A stretch of 23,199 bases of DNA from the NCBI GenBank assembly GCA_964441535.1, contig CAYTXQ010000007.1:1-23199 (forward strand), written 5' to 3'. The translations under genes and the position numbers were made by a program. This document shows positions 14,704-21,424 of this stretch, in pieces. How positions within the stretch are numbered: position 1 is the stretch's first letter; the number at the start of each line of letters is the position of its first letter. This DNA comes from CAYNLX01 sp964441535 (GTDB lineage Bacteria; Bacillota_I; Bacilli_A; RF39; UBA660). The notes under the pieces are model-generated. The model was given only the letters and a program-made list of their open reading frames with translations. It was not told the DNA's origin and did no database searches.

Positions 14704-15093
14704 ATGAATTTGATTCCAAGAGATTTCTTTTTGGATGATGTATTTAGTGATTTTCTAACTTCAAAAGATACTAACCATTTAAAATGTGATATTTATGAAA
14801 AAGGTAATAAATATTTCATTGAAATGGATATGCCCGGCTTCAAAAAAGAAGATGCAAAAATCGAATGTGATAATGGGTATATAACTATAAAGGTATCTAA
14901 GAACGATGAAAAGATTGACGAAAGTAAAAATTACATCAAGAAAGAAAGATATTTTAATGAATATCAAAGAAGTTTCTACGTAGGTGATATTGATACTAAT
15001 GATATTAAAGCTTCATTTAAAGATGGAGTTGTATTAGTAGAAGTACCTAAAGAAGAAAAAGCTAGTACAAGAAAAGTTATTGAAATTCAATAA
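14704..15093 (+). CDS. small heat shock protein, Hsp20 family
   Basis: 129 residues. An ATP-independent chaperone that holds unfolding proteins, probably as an oligomer in the cytosol. The short N-terminal arm (IPRDFFLDDVFSDF) precedes an alpha-crystallin domain (about 25-115), with DMPGFKKEDAKIE and the closing GVVLVEVPK strand. A C-terminal extension follows; its end VIEIQ contains an I-x-I-like motif (IEI). AGGAGG precedes the ATG. The CIRCE-like operator predicts repression by HrcA and heat induction. The stop lies in the terminator stem. Confidence 0.95.
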   Translation: MNLIPRDFFLDDVFSDFLTSKDTNHLKCDIYEKGNKYFIEMDMPGFKKEDAKIECDNGYITIKVSKNDEKIDESKNYIKKERYFNEYQRSFYVGDIDTNDIKASFKDGVVLVEVPKEEKASTRKVIEIQ

Positions 15094-15100
15094 CTTTTTT
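15072..15100 (+). terminator. hsp20 terminator overlapping the stop codon
   Basis: Stem AAAAGTTATTG / CAATAACTTTT (11 bp) with loop AAATT, ending in a T run. The TAA stop (15091-15093) is in the right arm. Confidence 0.85.
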
Positions 15101-15114
15101 CTTTGATTAAAATA

Positions 15115-15123
15115 TGATAAAAT
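15115..15123 (+). promoter_or_regulatory. extended -10 of the metal exporter-like gene
   Basis: TGATAAAAT, with no good -35 at the right distance (that place is the T run of the hsp20 terminator). Confidence 0.45.
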
Positions 15124-15144
15124 GTATTTTAGGAGAAGATAACT

Positions 15145-15981
15145 ATGATAGAAATATTAAATGAAACAGTATTAGATTCATTAAAATTAGTACCATTCTT
15201 ATTTATTACTTATTTAATAATGGAAGTAATAGAACATAAAACACATGATAAAAGTAAAAAAATTATAAAAAAATCAAAAAATTTAGGTCCTTTATTTGGA
15301 AGTTTATTAGGAGTAGTTCCACAATGTGGTTTTTCAGTATCAGCAAGTAATTTATATGCTGTAAGAATTATATCTTTAGGAACATTAATGTCTATATATT
15401 TATCTACTTCAGATGAAATGCTACCTGTATTAATTGCAAATGGCAGTAGTATATCACTTATGTTAAAAATAATATTAATAAAAATATTTATAGGAATGCT
15501 TTTAGGATTTTTAATAGATTTTGTTTTTAGAAAAAAAGAAGAAGAATTAGAAGAAACAGTACATGAGGCATGTCAACATGAACACTGTCATTGTGAAGAC
15601 GGTATTTTAAAATCATCTTTTTTACACACAATACACATATTATTTTTTATAATACTAACTATTTTAATTTTAAATATTGTTATACATTACATAGGAGAAG
15701 ATACTTTAAAACATTTATTTAGTAATAATAAACTATTAGGACCTTTAATTTCTTCCATAATAGGACTTATACCAACTTGTTCAGCTTCTGTTATTATAAC
15801 TGAATTATTAATTAGTAAAACCATTACTTTTGGTTCAGCAATAGCAGGATTATTAACTAATTCTGGTCTAGGATTATTAATATTATTTAAAGCTAATAGA
15901 AATTTAAAGGAAAATATTTTAATATTAATTGCATTATTCTTTATAGGAATAATTAGTGGTATAATAATTAATATAATTTAA
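15145..15981 (+). CDS. putative heavy-metal or manganese exporter-like membrane protein
   Basis: 278 residues with about eight membrane segments in two similar halves. Each half begins with a GPL..S..G..P.C..S motif: GPLFGSLLGVVPQCGFS from residue 48 and GPLISSIIGLIPTCSAS from 199. This duplicated pattern fits the ArsP_2 / putative manganese transporter family, annotated as arsenic efflux or manganese transport proteins. The halves are joined by a cytosolic loop with a His/Cys cluster (residues 140-152, HEACQHEHCHCED) that looks able to bind metal. The substrate cannot be read from the sequence. AGGAGA lies before the ATG. No manganese riboswitch is visible in the 50 bases between the hsp20 stop and this start. 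Confidence 0.75.
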   Translation: MIEILNETVLDSLKLVPFLFITYLIMEVIEHKTHDKSKKIIKKSKNLGPLFGSLLGVVPQCGFSVSASNLYAVRIISLGTLMSIYLSTSDEMLPVLIANGSSISLMLKIILIKIFIGMLLGFLIDFVFRKKEEELEETVHEACQHEHCHCEDGILKSSFLHTIHILFFIILTILILNIVIHYIGEDTLKHLFSNNKLLGPLISSIIGLIPTCSASVIITELLISKTITFGSAIAGLLTNSGLGLLILFKANRNLKENILILIALFFIGIISGIIINII

Positions 15982-16069
15982 GTATAAAGAAAGAAGTGCT
16001 AAATATATTTCTATTAAGTGAGGGTTTTAAATTTAAAACAATTACTAATGATTAGTTTCTTTATACTTA
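15979..16069. repeat. nested inverted repeats, possible structured RNA or small element
   Basis: A 14-bp perfect inverted repeat, TAAGTATAAAGAAA (15979-15992) and TTTCTTTATACTTA (16056-16069), encloses 63 bases. Inside are a perfect 16-bp palindrome (16024-16039) and a CTAAT-G-ATTAG hairpin (16045-16055). The left arm includes the stop codon of the exporter-like gene. Confidence 0.6.
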
Positions 16070-16078
16070 TCCTATTAT

Positions 16079-16126
16079 TTTAAGCAAAAAGAAACGATAA
16101 TTAACTATAGTTTCTTTTTGCTTAAA
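16079..16126. terminator. convergent terminator between opposing genes
   Basis: A 17-bp perfect stem, TTTAAGCAAAAAGAAAC (16079-16095) and GTTTCTTTTTGCTTAAA (16110-16126), with a 14-base loop. A and T runs in the arms allow use on both strands. The stop of the minus-strand glycosylase gene lies in the right arm. Confidence 0.8.
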
Positions 16127-16604
16127 GACTTGTCTTTATTACATTATATATTTTTATTAAGTCATTAATATTTAAACTGGCATTAGCACTAGATGGACTA
16201 GGTAGATAAATAACTGGAATATCTATTTTAAAATGTTTTTTAAAAATAGTATAAGCCTTTAACCCAGTACAAAAAATATATTTAATTTCAGTTTCTTTTA
16301 AAATTTTATTAATATTATTTACCTTAATATTTTTAATAGAAGAATCACTAGAACCATTAATATCACACGAAGCTATTACATCCCATAAAGCAATATTGTT
16401 TTCTATTAAAAATTGTTTTTTTTCCAAATTAGTATTTAAATCTTTATTAAATAAAATACTCATTACAGGCCAAAACCTATTAGTTTTATTTGCATAATAA
16501 AAATTGTTGTCTCTAGATATTTTACTAGGCATACTTCCTAATATTAATATTTTTGAATTTTTATTATATATAGGTTTTAATTCATGATATACTTTCATAC
16601 GCAT
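16122..16604 (-). CDS. DNA-deoxyinosine glycosylase (UDG superfamily, family 6)
   Basis: 160 residues from ATG 16604. It belongs to the uracil-DNA glycosylase fold and fits the hypoxanthine-DNA glycosylase group, which removes deaminated adenine during base excision repair. Seen: strand and motif ILILGSMPSKIS (19-30), FYYANKTNRFWP (35-46) with Asn residues 39 and 42 in the region of the catalytic Asn, an ALWDVI segment, and LPSPSSANA near residue 130, which corresponds to the second UDG motif. The length of about 160 is typical. No ribosome site precedes any of the candidate starts (TTG 16607, ATG 16604, ATG 16598). A promoter -10 ends seven bases upstream, so the message may be leaderless. 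Confidence 0.85.
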   Translation of the reverse strand: MRMKVYHELKPIYNKNSKILILGSMPSKISRDNNFYYANKTNRFWPVMSILFNKDLNTNLEKKQFLIENNIALWDVIASCDINGSSDSSIKNIKVNNINKILKETEIKYIFCTGLKAYTIFKKHFKIDIPVIYLPSPSSANASLNINDLIKIYNVIKTSL

Positions 16605-16611
16605 CAAAAGT

Positions 16612-16640
16612 ATTATATATTAAAATTAGTTATTAGTAAA
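16612..16640 (-). promoter_or_regulatory. promoter of the glycosylase gene
   Basis: Read on the minus strand: TTTACT (16640-16635), 17-bp spacer, TATAAT (16617-16612). Transcription would start at about the first codon. Confidence 0.6.
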
Positions 16641-16655
16641 TTATAAAATATTTTT

Positions 16656-16940
16656 TTATTTTCTTAAATCTAGATGTTTTTGTAATTCTATTATCTCTTG
16701 TTTTAATTTTTCAATTTCTTTATCCATTTTATTATTATTTTGATTAGATATTCTATTATTGATTAATTGCTGCTGACCGGAATTTGTTTCTAGAACTTGT
16801 CCAATCATAATAATAAAATTACCTAAAGCATTCTGTTCAGCTCCATCTAAATCATCTATCAATATAAACCCAATTATAACGGAAACAAGAGTAAAACTTT
16901 TTGGGGGTAAACTAAAAATCATATCATATAATTCTTGCAT
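16656..16940 (-). CDS. small membrane protein with C-terminal coiled coil, unknown function
   Basis: 94 residues from ATG 16940, which has a GAGGGGGA ribosome site; the longer frame to 17006 lacks one. A short N-terminal helix (QELYDMIFSLPPKS) leads into one membrane segment (FTLVSVIIGFILI). A GNFIIMIGQVLETN amphipathic helix, a Gln/Asn-rich linker and a charged coiled coil (about 70-94, KEIEKLKQEIIELQKHL) follow. I do not know a named family. The order of short helix, one membrane helix and coiled coil suggests a scaffold or oligomer-forming membrane protein (inference). Confidence 0.65.
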   Translation of the reverse strand: MQELYDMIFSLPPKSFTLVSVIIGFILIDDLDGAEQNALGNFIIMIGQVLETNSGQQQLINNRISNQNNNKMDKEIEKLKQEIIELQKHLDLRK

Positions 16941-17099
16941 AATTTCCCCCTCTATTAATTTTATGGCATTAACATTAAAATATTTTATTTTAATAGTGAC
17001 AATCAAAGAGACAACTTTTTTATAAGTTCATATATTATTAATGAAGATCAAACTATAAAATAAAAAATTCAATTAAAAATTTTAGTTATAAAAATTTGT

Positions 17100-17121
17100 T
17101 AAAAAACAGGATTGTTTTTTA
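17100..17121. terminator. terminator-like hairpin before the lysis cassette
   Basis: TAAAAAACA / TGTTTTTTA (9 bp) with loop GGAT. The arms are A and T runs, so it could act on either strand, as a terminator for entry into the cassette or into the minus-strand gene. Confidence 0.5.
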
Positions 17122-17130
17122 TGCTATATT
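17122..17130 (+). promoter_or_regulatory. possible extended -10 for the lysis cassette
   Basis: TGCTATATT, with no -35 at proper spacing. TATACT at 17138-17143 is an alternative. Confidence 0.3.
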
Positions 17131-17192
17131 TTGTCTTTATACTTTTATGAAATTTAGTTTGATCAAAAAACAACATAGAAAGTAGATATTTA

Positions 17193-17534
17193 ATGGATAA
17201 TTTTTATACAACTATATTAGCATTAGGAAGTTTCTTTGGAGCCATGACAATCATATTAACGTTCTTACATAAGTATAATGTTTTTATTAAAATTAGAAAC
17301 TGGTTATTAGAACCGAATACTAAATCTATTGAAGAAATTAAAGATCATTTAAACTTATTAGATGATAAAATACTTTGTTTAACGATATACAGTAATGATA
17401 TACCTATAGAACAAAGATTAAGAGCTGGAGAAATATATACTGAAGAAAGAAAATTAAATGGTGAAATAAAAGCTAAATATAAAGTGCTGAAAGAGGAATA
17501 TGAAAAGAAATTAAAGGGGGAAATTAAAAAATGA
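17193..17534 (+). CDS. phage-type membrane protein preceding a holin
   Basis: 113 residues. One N-terminal membrane segment (about 4-24) is followed by a charged helical tail. The tail contains NDIPIEQRLRAGEIYTEER...NGEIKAKY...LKEEYEKKLKGE, a pattern I associate with small proteins encoded just upstream of holin and lysin genes in clostridial and related phages. The role is unknown; it may assist lysis. The ribosome site is weak (AGAAAG, far upstream). Its TGA stop overlaps the ATG of the next gene (ATGA), so translation is coupled. It is the only gene in the window that ends in TGA. Confidence 0.65.
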   Translation: MDNFYTTILALGSFFGAMTIILTFLHKYNVFIKIRNWLLEPNTKSIEEIKDHLNLLDDKILCLTIYSNDIPIEQRLRAGEIYTEERKLNGEIKAKYKVLKEEYEKKLKGEIKK

Positions 17535-17722
17535 AGAGAATAATTGAAATAATTAGAAAACCTAAAGTAGAAAGAGCTATAAAAACATTTATAGAAGCTT
17601 TTTGTTCTTACATAGCAGTCAATATTATGACATCTAATTTAGATTCTAAAAGTGCTGTTTATGCTCTTTTATCAGGGGCTTTTGGTAGTGCTATAAGTAT
17701 AGCATTAAATATTCAAAAGTAA
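17531..17722 (+). CDS. holin-like protein
   Basis: 63 residues. A basic N terminus (KRIIEIIRKPKVERAIKTF) is followed by two hydrophobic stretches (about 20-35 and 43-60) with a short polar turn (TSNLDSKS), the layout of small phage holins of Bacillota. Holins form pores in the cytoplasmic membrane that release the endolysin. AAGGGGG precedes the ATG, which overlaps the stop of the gene before. The endolysin gene follows 12 bases later. Confidence 0.75.
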   Translation: MKRIIEIIRKPKVERAIKTFIEAFCSYIAVNIMTSNLDSKSAVYALLSGAFGSAISIALNIQK

Positions 17723-17734
17723 GAAGGGAAAGTA

Positions 17735-18427
17735 ATGATAAATACATATTATAAAAGTAAAGATGCAAATAGATTCTTAGCTGTTAATTTTCAAGTTAAA
17801 GAATTTGCCTGTAAAGATGGAAAAACGGATACTATTTTAATCAATTCAGATTTACCTGTAGTTTTACAAAGATTATATGATTTTTTGAATAATAAATATG
17901 GAATTAAATCAGTTAATATTAGTAGTGGTTATAGAACTCCGGAATGGAGTGTTCATGTAGGGGGAACTTCAAAAGATGAACATACTAAAGGAAATGCCTC
18001 TGATATATGTGTAAAACTTAAAAATGGTAAATTATTAAGCTCAAAAGAAATATGTTTAGCTATGGAAGATATGGGATATACTTCAGGAGGAGTATTAATA
18101 ATTAATGATAATTATGTACACATAGATGTAAGAGGGAAGAAAATTTATTATGATGAACGAAATAAAAAATCATTTAATAGTTTTTATGAATATTTTGGAA
18201 TCACTAAATCTACAAATAAGAAATATATCCAAATAAATACTAAAGGAGGTGTATGGTGTAGAAAAGGGTTAGGATTTAAATATAGTAAATACAAATTAAT
18301 ACCTCATAAAACTAAATGTGAGTTGATAAAACAAAATTCAGGAACAAGTAATGGATATAAATGGGATAAAATAATATATAATGGAGTAACGGTTTATTTA
18401 CCTAATAAATGGAGTAAGTACATTTAA
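17735..18427 (+). CDS. phage-type endolysin, M15 peptidase with SH3-like C-terminal domain
   Basis: 230 residues. Residues 1-150 are a Peptidase M15 (VanY/M15_3-type) zinc peptidase that should cut peptide stems of peptidoglycan. Seen: ISSGYRTPEW, then H83-TKGNAS-D90 and H129 in YVHIDVR as the three zinc ligands. Residues about 160-230 (KGGVWCRKGLGFKYSKYKLI and later YNGVTVYLP) look like an SH3b wall-binding domain. There is no signal peptide, which fits holin-dependent release. AGAAGGGAAAG lies before the ATG. It ends a three-gene lysis cassette with its own terminator. No capsid, tail, integrase or repressor gene is present in the window. Confidence 0.88.
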   Translation: MINTYYKSKDANRFLAVNFQVKEFACKDGKTDTILINSDLPVVLQRLYDFLNNKYGIKSVNISSGYRTPEWSVHVGGTSKDEHTKGNASDICVKLKNGKLLSSKEICLAMEDMGYTSGGVLIINDNYVHIDVRGKKIYYDERNKKSFNSFYEYFGITKSTNKKYIQINTKGGVWCRKGLGFKYSKYKLIPHKTKCELIKQNSGTSNGYKWDKIIYNGVTVYLPNKWSKYI

Positions 18428-18431
18428 ACAC

Positions 18432-18463
18432 AATACTAGTCTTAATTGACTAGTGTTTTTTTT
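18432..18463 (+). terminator. lysis cassette terminator
   Basis: ACTAGTC / GACTAGT, extended by AAT/GTT to 10 bp, loop TTAATT, then a run of eight or nine T. Confidence 0.9.
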
Positions 18464-18502
18464 AATTTAAATTATTTTAACTATGTTTTTAATAATACTC
18501 AC

Positions 18503-18529
18503 AAAAAAAGACTAGCATTTGCTAATCTT
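18503..18529 (-). terminator. terminator of the GyrI-like gene
   Basis: On the minus strand AAGATTAGC pairs with GCTAGTCTT (9 bp, one G-T), loop AAAT, followed by TTTTTTT. The TAG stop (18514-18512) is inside the right arm. Confidence 0.85.
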
Positions 18530-19138
18530 AATTCTTAATATTGTCATCAACTTTTCTTTTTCTGTTTTTCTTGCATCACTTAAATATATTTCTTTATGAT
18601 TATGTTCTTTTCTTTTGTATCCTTTTTCTTTTAAATAATCTTCCATTATTTTAAATGAAGAAGGTTCATTGTCATAACTTCCTATGTGAAGCATTTGTAA
18701 ACACAAACCTTCAGCATCTTCTTTATAGTAAACATTATTTAACAATTCATTTTTTTTAGTTTTTATAGCAAGTTCTTTTGCTTTATTAAATAAATCTTTG
18801 GTAACAAAAGAAGGCTGTTTAATCATTAAAGTATATTTAAGTTCATCTTTATCAAGTTTACCATTTTCATTTTGTATTTTGATTCCTTTTTCAGTTAATC
18901 CCCAATATCCCTCTAAAGGATATACAGTATAATTAAAATAATCTTTTATATCCTTAAATTTCATTTTAATTGTATAAGCAACACTATATAAGCATTTAAT
19001 GTTTTTACTAAACCCTTCGCTATTCGGATTTCCAACACTATCAATACAAATATATTTTTGAGTATTTAAATCTATAATGGTTGGAGTGTCTTTCACTCTA
19101 TATATTTCTTTTTCTTGTTTCTTATAGTCATATTTCAT
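18512..19138 (-). CDS. GyrI-like small-molecule-binding domain protein
   Basis: 208 residues, cytosolic. The arrangement fits the GyrI-like/SRPBCC-unrelated SHS2 domain group seen in stand-alone proteins of Bacillota. TPTIIDLNTQKYICIDSVGNPNSEGF opens the fold (a GNPN-type motif is common in these). Then come YTIKM, YPLEGYWGL and, in the second half, LCLQMLHIGSYDNEPSSFKIMEDYLKEKGY, the typical HIGPY-like strand and helix. HNHKEIYLSD closes it. Such proteins bind small hydrophobic or cationic compounds; some are hydrolases. The ligand is unknown. GAGGAAAA precedes the ATG. Single gene with its own promoter and terminator, opposite to the lysis cassette. Confidence 0.8.
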   Translation of the reverse strand: MKYDYKKQEKEIYRVKDTPTIIDLNTQKYICIDSVGNPNSEGFSKNIKCLYSVAYTIKMKFKDIKDYFNYTVYPLEGYWGLTEKGIKIQNENGKLDKDELKYTLMIKQPSFVTKDLFNKAKELAIKTKKNELLNNVYYKEDAEGLCLQMLHIGSYDNEPSSFKIMEDYLKEKGYKRKEHNHKEIYLSDARKTEKEKLMTILRIKISKC

Positions 19139-19163
19139 AGAATTTTCCTCTTTTCACAATTTC

Positions 19164-19172
19164 ATTATATCA
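19164..19172 (-). promoter_or_regulatory. promoter of the GyrI-like gene
   Basis: On the minus strand TGATATAAT, a perfect -10 with TG extension, 25 bases before the ATG at 19138. The -35 is weak. Confidence 0.6.
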
Positions 19173-19182
19173 TTTTTTCAAT

Positions 19183-19210
19183 AAAAAAATGAACCGTTTG
19201 GCATGGTTCA
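19183..19210 (-). terminator. terminator of tRNA-Gly
   Basis: On the minus strand TGAACC / GGTTCA (6 bp), nine-base loop, then seven T. Confidence 0.8.
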
Positions 19211-19222
19211 ATATAATTCTAT

Positions 19223-19297
19223 TGGAGCAAATGACGAGGATCGAACTCGCATCTCAACCTTGGCAAGGTCGTATTCTAACCATTGAACTACATCTGC
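19223..19297 (-). tRNA. tRNA-Gly (anticodon GCC)
   Basis: On the minus strand the acceptor GCAGATG pairs with CATTTGC (one G-T). The anticodon GCC is at 19264-19262 in a CCTTGCCAAGG arm, the T loop is TTCGATC, the discriminator is U, and CCA is encoded (19225-19223). Confidence 0.96.
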
Positions 19298-19305
19298 ATG
19301 TTAAT

Positions 19306-19334
19306 ATATTATCAAATTATATTTTATTTTTCAA
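19306..19334 (-). promoter_or_regulatory. tRNA-Gly promoter
   Basis: On the minus strand TTGAAA (19334-19329), 17-bp spacer, TAATAT (19311-19306) with a TGA extension. Confidence 0.7.
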
Positions 19335-19342
19335 GATTATAT

Positions 19343-19370
19343 TTAACTTATTATTATTATTTGATATAAT
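19343..19370 (+). promoter_or_regulatory. promoter of the LtaS-like operon
   Basis: TGATATAAT (19362-19370), a perfect extended -10. TTAACT (19343-19348) is a fair -35 at 16 bp. It is divergent from the tRNA-Gly promoter, and the two overlap in space. Confidence 0.65.
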
Positions 19371-19394
19371 ATATTCCATAAGAAGGTATTTAAA

Positions 19395-21413
19395 ATGAAA
19401 AAACATTTAGATAGAATCTACAAAAAAACTAAATCAAGCAAGAAACAAATTATTAAATATCTGTCAACTAACAGGATATTTATAACTTTTGTTTTTTTAA
19501 CTGTTATTGAAGGAATATTAGTAAGATATTATACAGTTGGAAGTACATTTAATATTAAACCTTTAATAGCTGATTGTGCTATGGCTTTGCTTATTGGATC
19601 TTTAGGATATTTAATTAGAGTTAAAAGACAATTTGTTTATTTTTTTACATGGAATATTATAATAAGTCTAATATGTTTAATTAATACAATATATTATGTG
19701 TTTTACTTATCTTTTGCATCATTTGGTATGATTTCTTCATTATTTCAAGTAGGTGAAGTAGGAGAATCAGTTTTAGAAAAATTGAGTTTATATCAATTTA
19801 TATATTTATTAGCTCCTGTTGTTTTCTTTATATTACATAGAAAATTAGTTAGAAAAGATTATTATAATTATATTTCCAGTATTGAAAAAGGTAAGAAAAT
19901 GTTTATGGGTACTATTCTTGCTGCAGTTATATTTGTTTGTTTTACTATCAGTACTATGGAATCTACAGATTATAGTAGAATTACTAAGCAATGGAATAGA
20001 GAGTATTTAGTTGAAAGATTTGGTATAGTATTTTATCAAACTAATGATTTTTTTCAGAGTTTAACTCCTAAAATAAATTCTCTTTTTGGTTATGATGAGG
20101 CTGCTAAAAAATTCAGAGAATTTTACAGTGTTAAAAAAGAAATTCAAACTAATAAATATACAAATAAATATAAAGGTAAAAATTTAGTGTTTGTACATAT
20201 GGAAAGTATTCAATCTTTTTTAGTAGATTTAAAAGTTAATGGGAAAGAAATAACTCCTAATATTAATAAACTTTCTAAAGAAGGAATGTATTTTAGTAAA
20301 TTTTATCCTCAAATTAGCGTTGGAACTAGTTCGGATACAGAATTTACATTAACTACATCTTTAATGCCCGCTTTATCTGGTACAGTATTCGTCAGTTATA
20401 CAAATAGAGAATATATTACTATACCTAAACTCATGAAAGATATGGGATATTACACATTTAGTATGCATGGTAATTCTGCTACTATGTGGAATAGAAATAC
20501 TATGTATAAAAGTATTGGATATGACAGATTTTATTCTAAGTCTGATTTTAAAATTGATGAAACAGTAGGGCTTGGATTATCAGATAAATCTTTCTTTAAA
20601 CAGGCCATACCAAAATTGGAAGAAATAGAAAAAACTCATCAAAATTATATGGGAACAGTAATTTCTTTATCTAATCATTCACCTTTTGAAGATTTAGAAA
20701 GTTATGGAGATTTTGATTTAAGTTATACAACTGAAAGAGTAAATACGGAAACTAATAAGAAAGAAGAAGTAACTGATACATATTTAAATGATTCTAAGAT
20801 GGGTAATTATTTAAAAAGTTCTCATTATGCAGATATTGCTTTAGGAGAATTTATAAATTATATAGAAAATAGTGATTACTTTGATAATACTATATTTGTT
20901 TTTTATGGAGATCATGAGGCAAGATTAAATAAGACTGCTTTCAATATACTTTATAATTATGATTCTAAAACCGGTGTTTTTTTAGAGTTAGGTGATGAAG
21001 GTTACATTGATTATGATTACTATAAGCAACAATTAAATAAAAATACTCCTTTAATAATATGGTCTAAAAATGATAAAACGCATAAACAGATAGACTATTT
21101 TATGGGTATGTATGATATAGAACCTACTCTTGGAAATATGTATGGGTTTAATAGTGAATATGCTTTAGGTAATGATATATTTAATATTAAAGACAATAAT
21201 GTTGTAATATTTCCTAATGGTAATTTTTTAACAAATAAAGTTTATTACAATAATGCTGAAGATGAATATATAGTATTTAGTGGTGAACCTATTAATTCAG
21301 ACTATATACAATATTATAAAGAATATACAGAAAGTAGATTAGAGATTTCTAATGATATAATAGTATATGATCTTATTAAATCAGAAAAGAAATACTTAAA
21401 TCCAGTTAGTTAG
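19395..21413 (+). CDS. lipoteichoic acid synthase-like membrane sulfatase
   Basis: 672 residues, normal for the LtaS family. Such enzymes move glycerol phosphate from phosphatidylglycerol to a growing chain outside the membrane. Four or five membrane segments lie in the first ~190 residues. An outward-facing sulfatase-type domain follows, with the metal ligand E270 in VHMESIQ, the expected nucleophile T311 in VGTSSDTEF, a HGN motif near 370 and the metal pair D506-H507 in GDHEA. All expected catalytic residues seem present. AGAAGG lies nine bases before the ATG. The next gene starts 11 bases after its stop, so they form an operon. It could make a related polymer instead of classical lipoteichoic acid. 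Confidence 0.9.
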   Translation: MKKHLDRIYKKTKSSKKQIIKYLSTNRIFITFVFLTVIEGILVRYYTVGSTFNIKPLIADCAMALLIGSLGYLIRVKRQFVYFFTWNIIISLICLINTIYYVFYLSFASFGMISSLFQVGEVGESVLEKLSLYQFIYLLAPVVFFILHRKLVRKDYYNYISSIEKGKKMFMGTILAAVIFVCFTISTMESTDYSRITKQWNREYLVERFGIVFYQTNDFFQSLTPKINSLFGYDEAAKKFREFYSVKKEIQTNKYTNKYKGKNLVFVHMESIQSFLVDLKVNGKEITPNINKLSKEGMYFSKFYPQISVGTSSDTEFTLTTSLMPALSGTVFVSYTNREYITIPKLMKDMGYYTFSMHGNSATMWNRNTMYKSIGYDRFYSKSDFKIDETVGLGLSDKSFFKQAIPKLEEIEKTHQNYMGTVISLSNHSPFEDLESYGDFDLSYTTERVNTETNKKEEVTDTYLNDSKMGNYLKSSHYADIALGEFINYIENSDYFDNTIFVFYGDHEARLNKTAFNILYNYDSKTGVFLELGDEGYIDYDYYKQQLNKNTPLIIWSKNDKTHKQIDYFMGMYDIEPTLGNMYGFNSEYALGNDIFNIKDNNVVIFPNGNFLTNKVYYNNAEDEYIVFSGEPINSDYIQYYKEYTESRLEISNDIIVYDLIKSEKKYLNPVS

Positions 21414-21424
21414 GAGAGAAATAT

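Larger units (their letters stand above)
17046..17164. repeat. inverted repeat framing the region before the lysis cassette
   Basis: GATCAAACTA (17046-17055) and TAGTTTGATC (17155-17164), 10 bp perfect, with about 100 bp between. The enclosed DNA holds a hairpin (17100-17121) and an extended -10. Confidence 0.55.

Noticed and set aside
17015..17035. Hairpin AACTT..AAGTT upstream of the minus-strand membrane protein gene
   Set aside because: Five A-T-rich pairs only, not distinguishable from chance.
19189..19398. Plus-strand 69-codon frame across the tRNA-Gly gene
   Set aside because: It is the antisense reading of tRNA-Gly (the segment MTRIELASQPWQ is a well-known artefact of this) and has no ribosome site.
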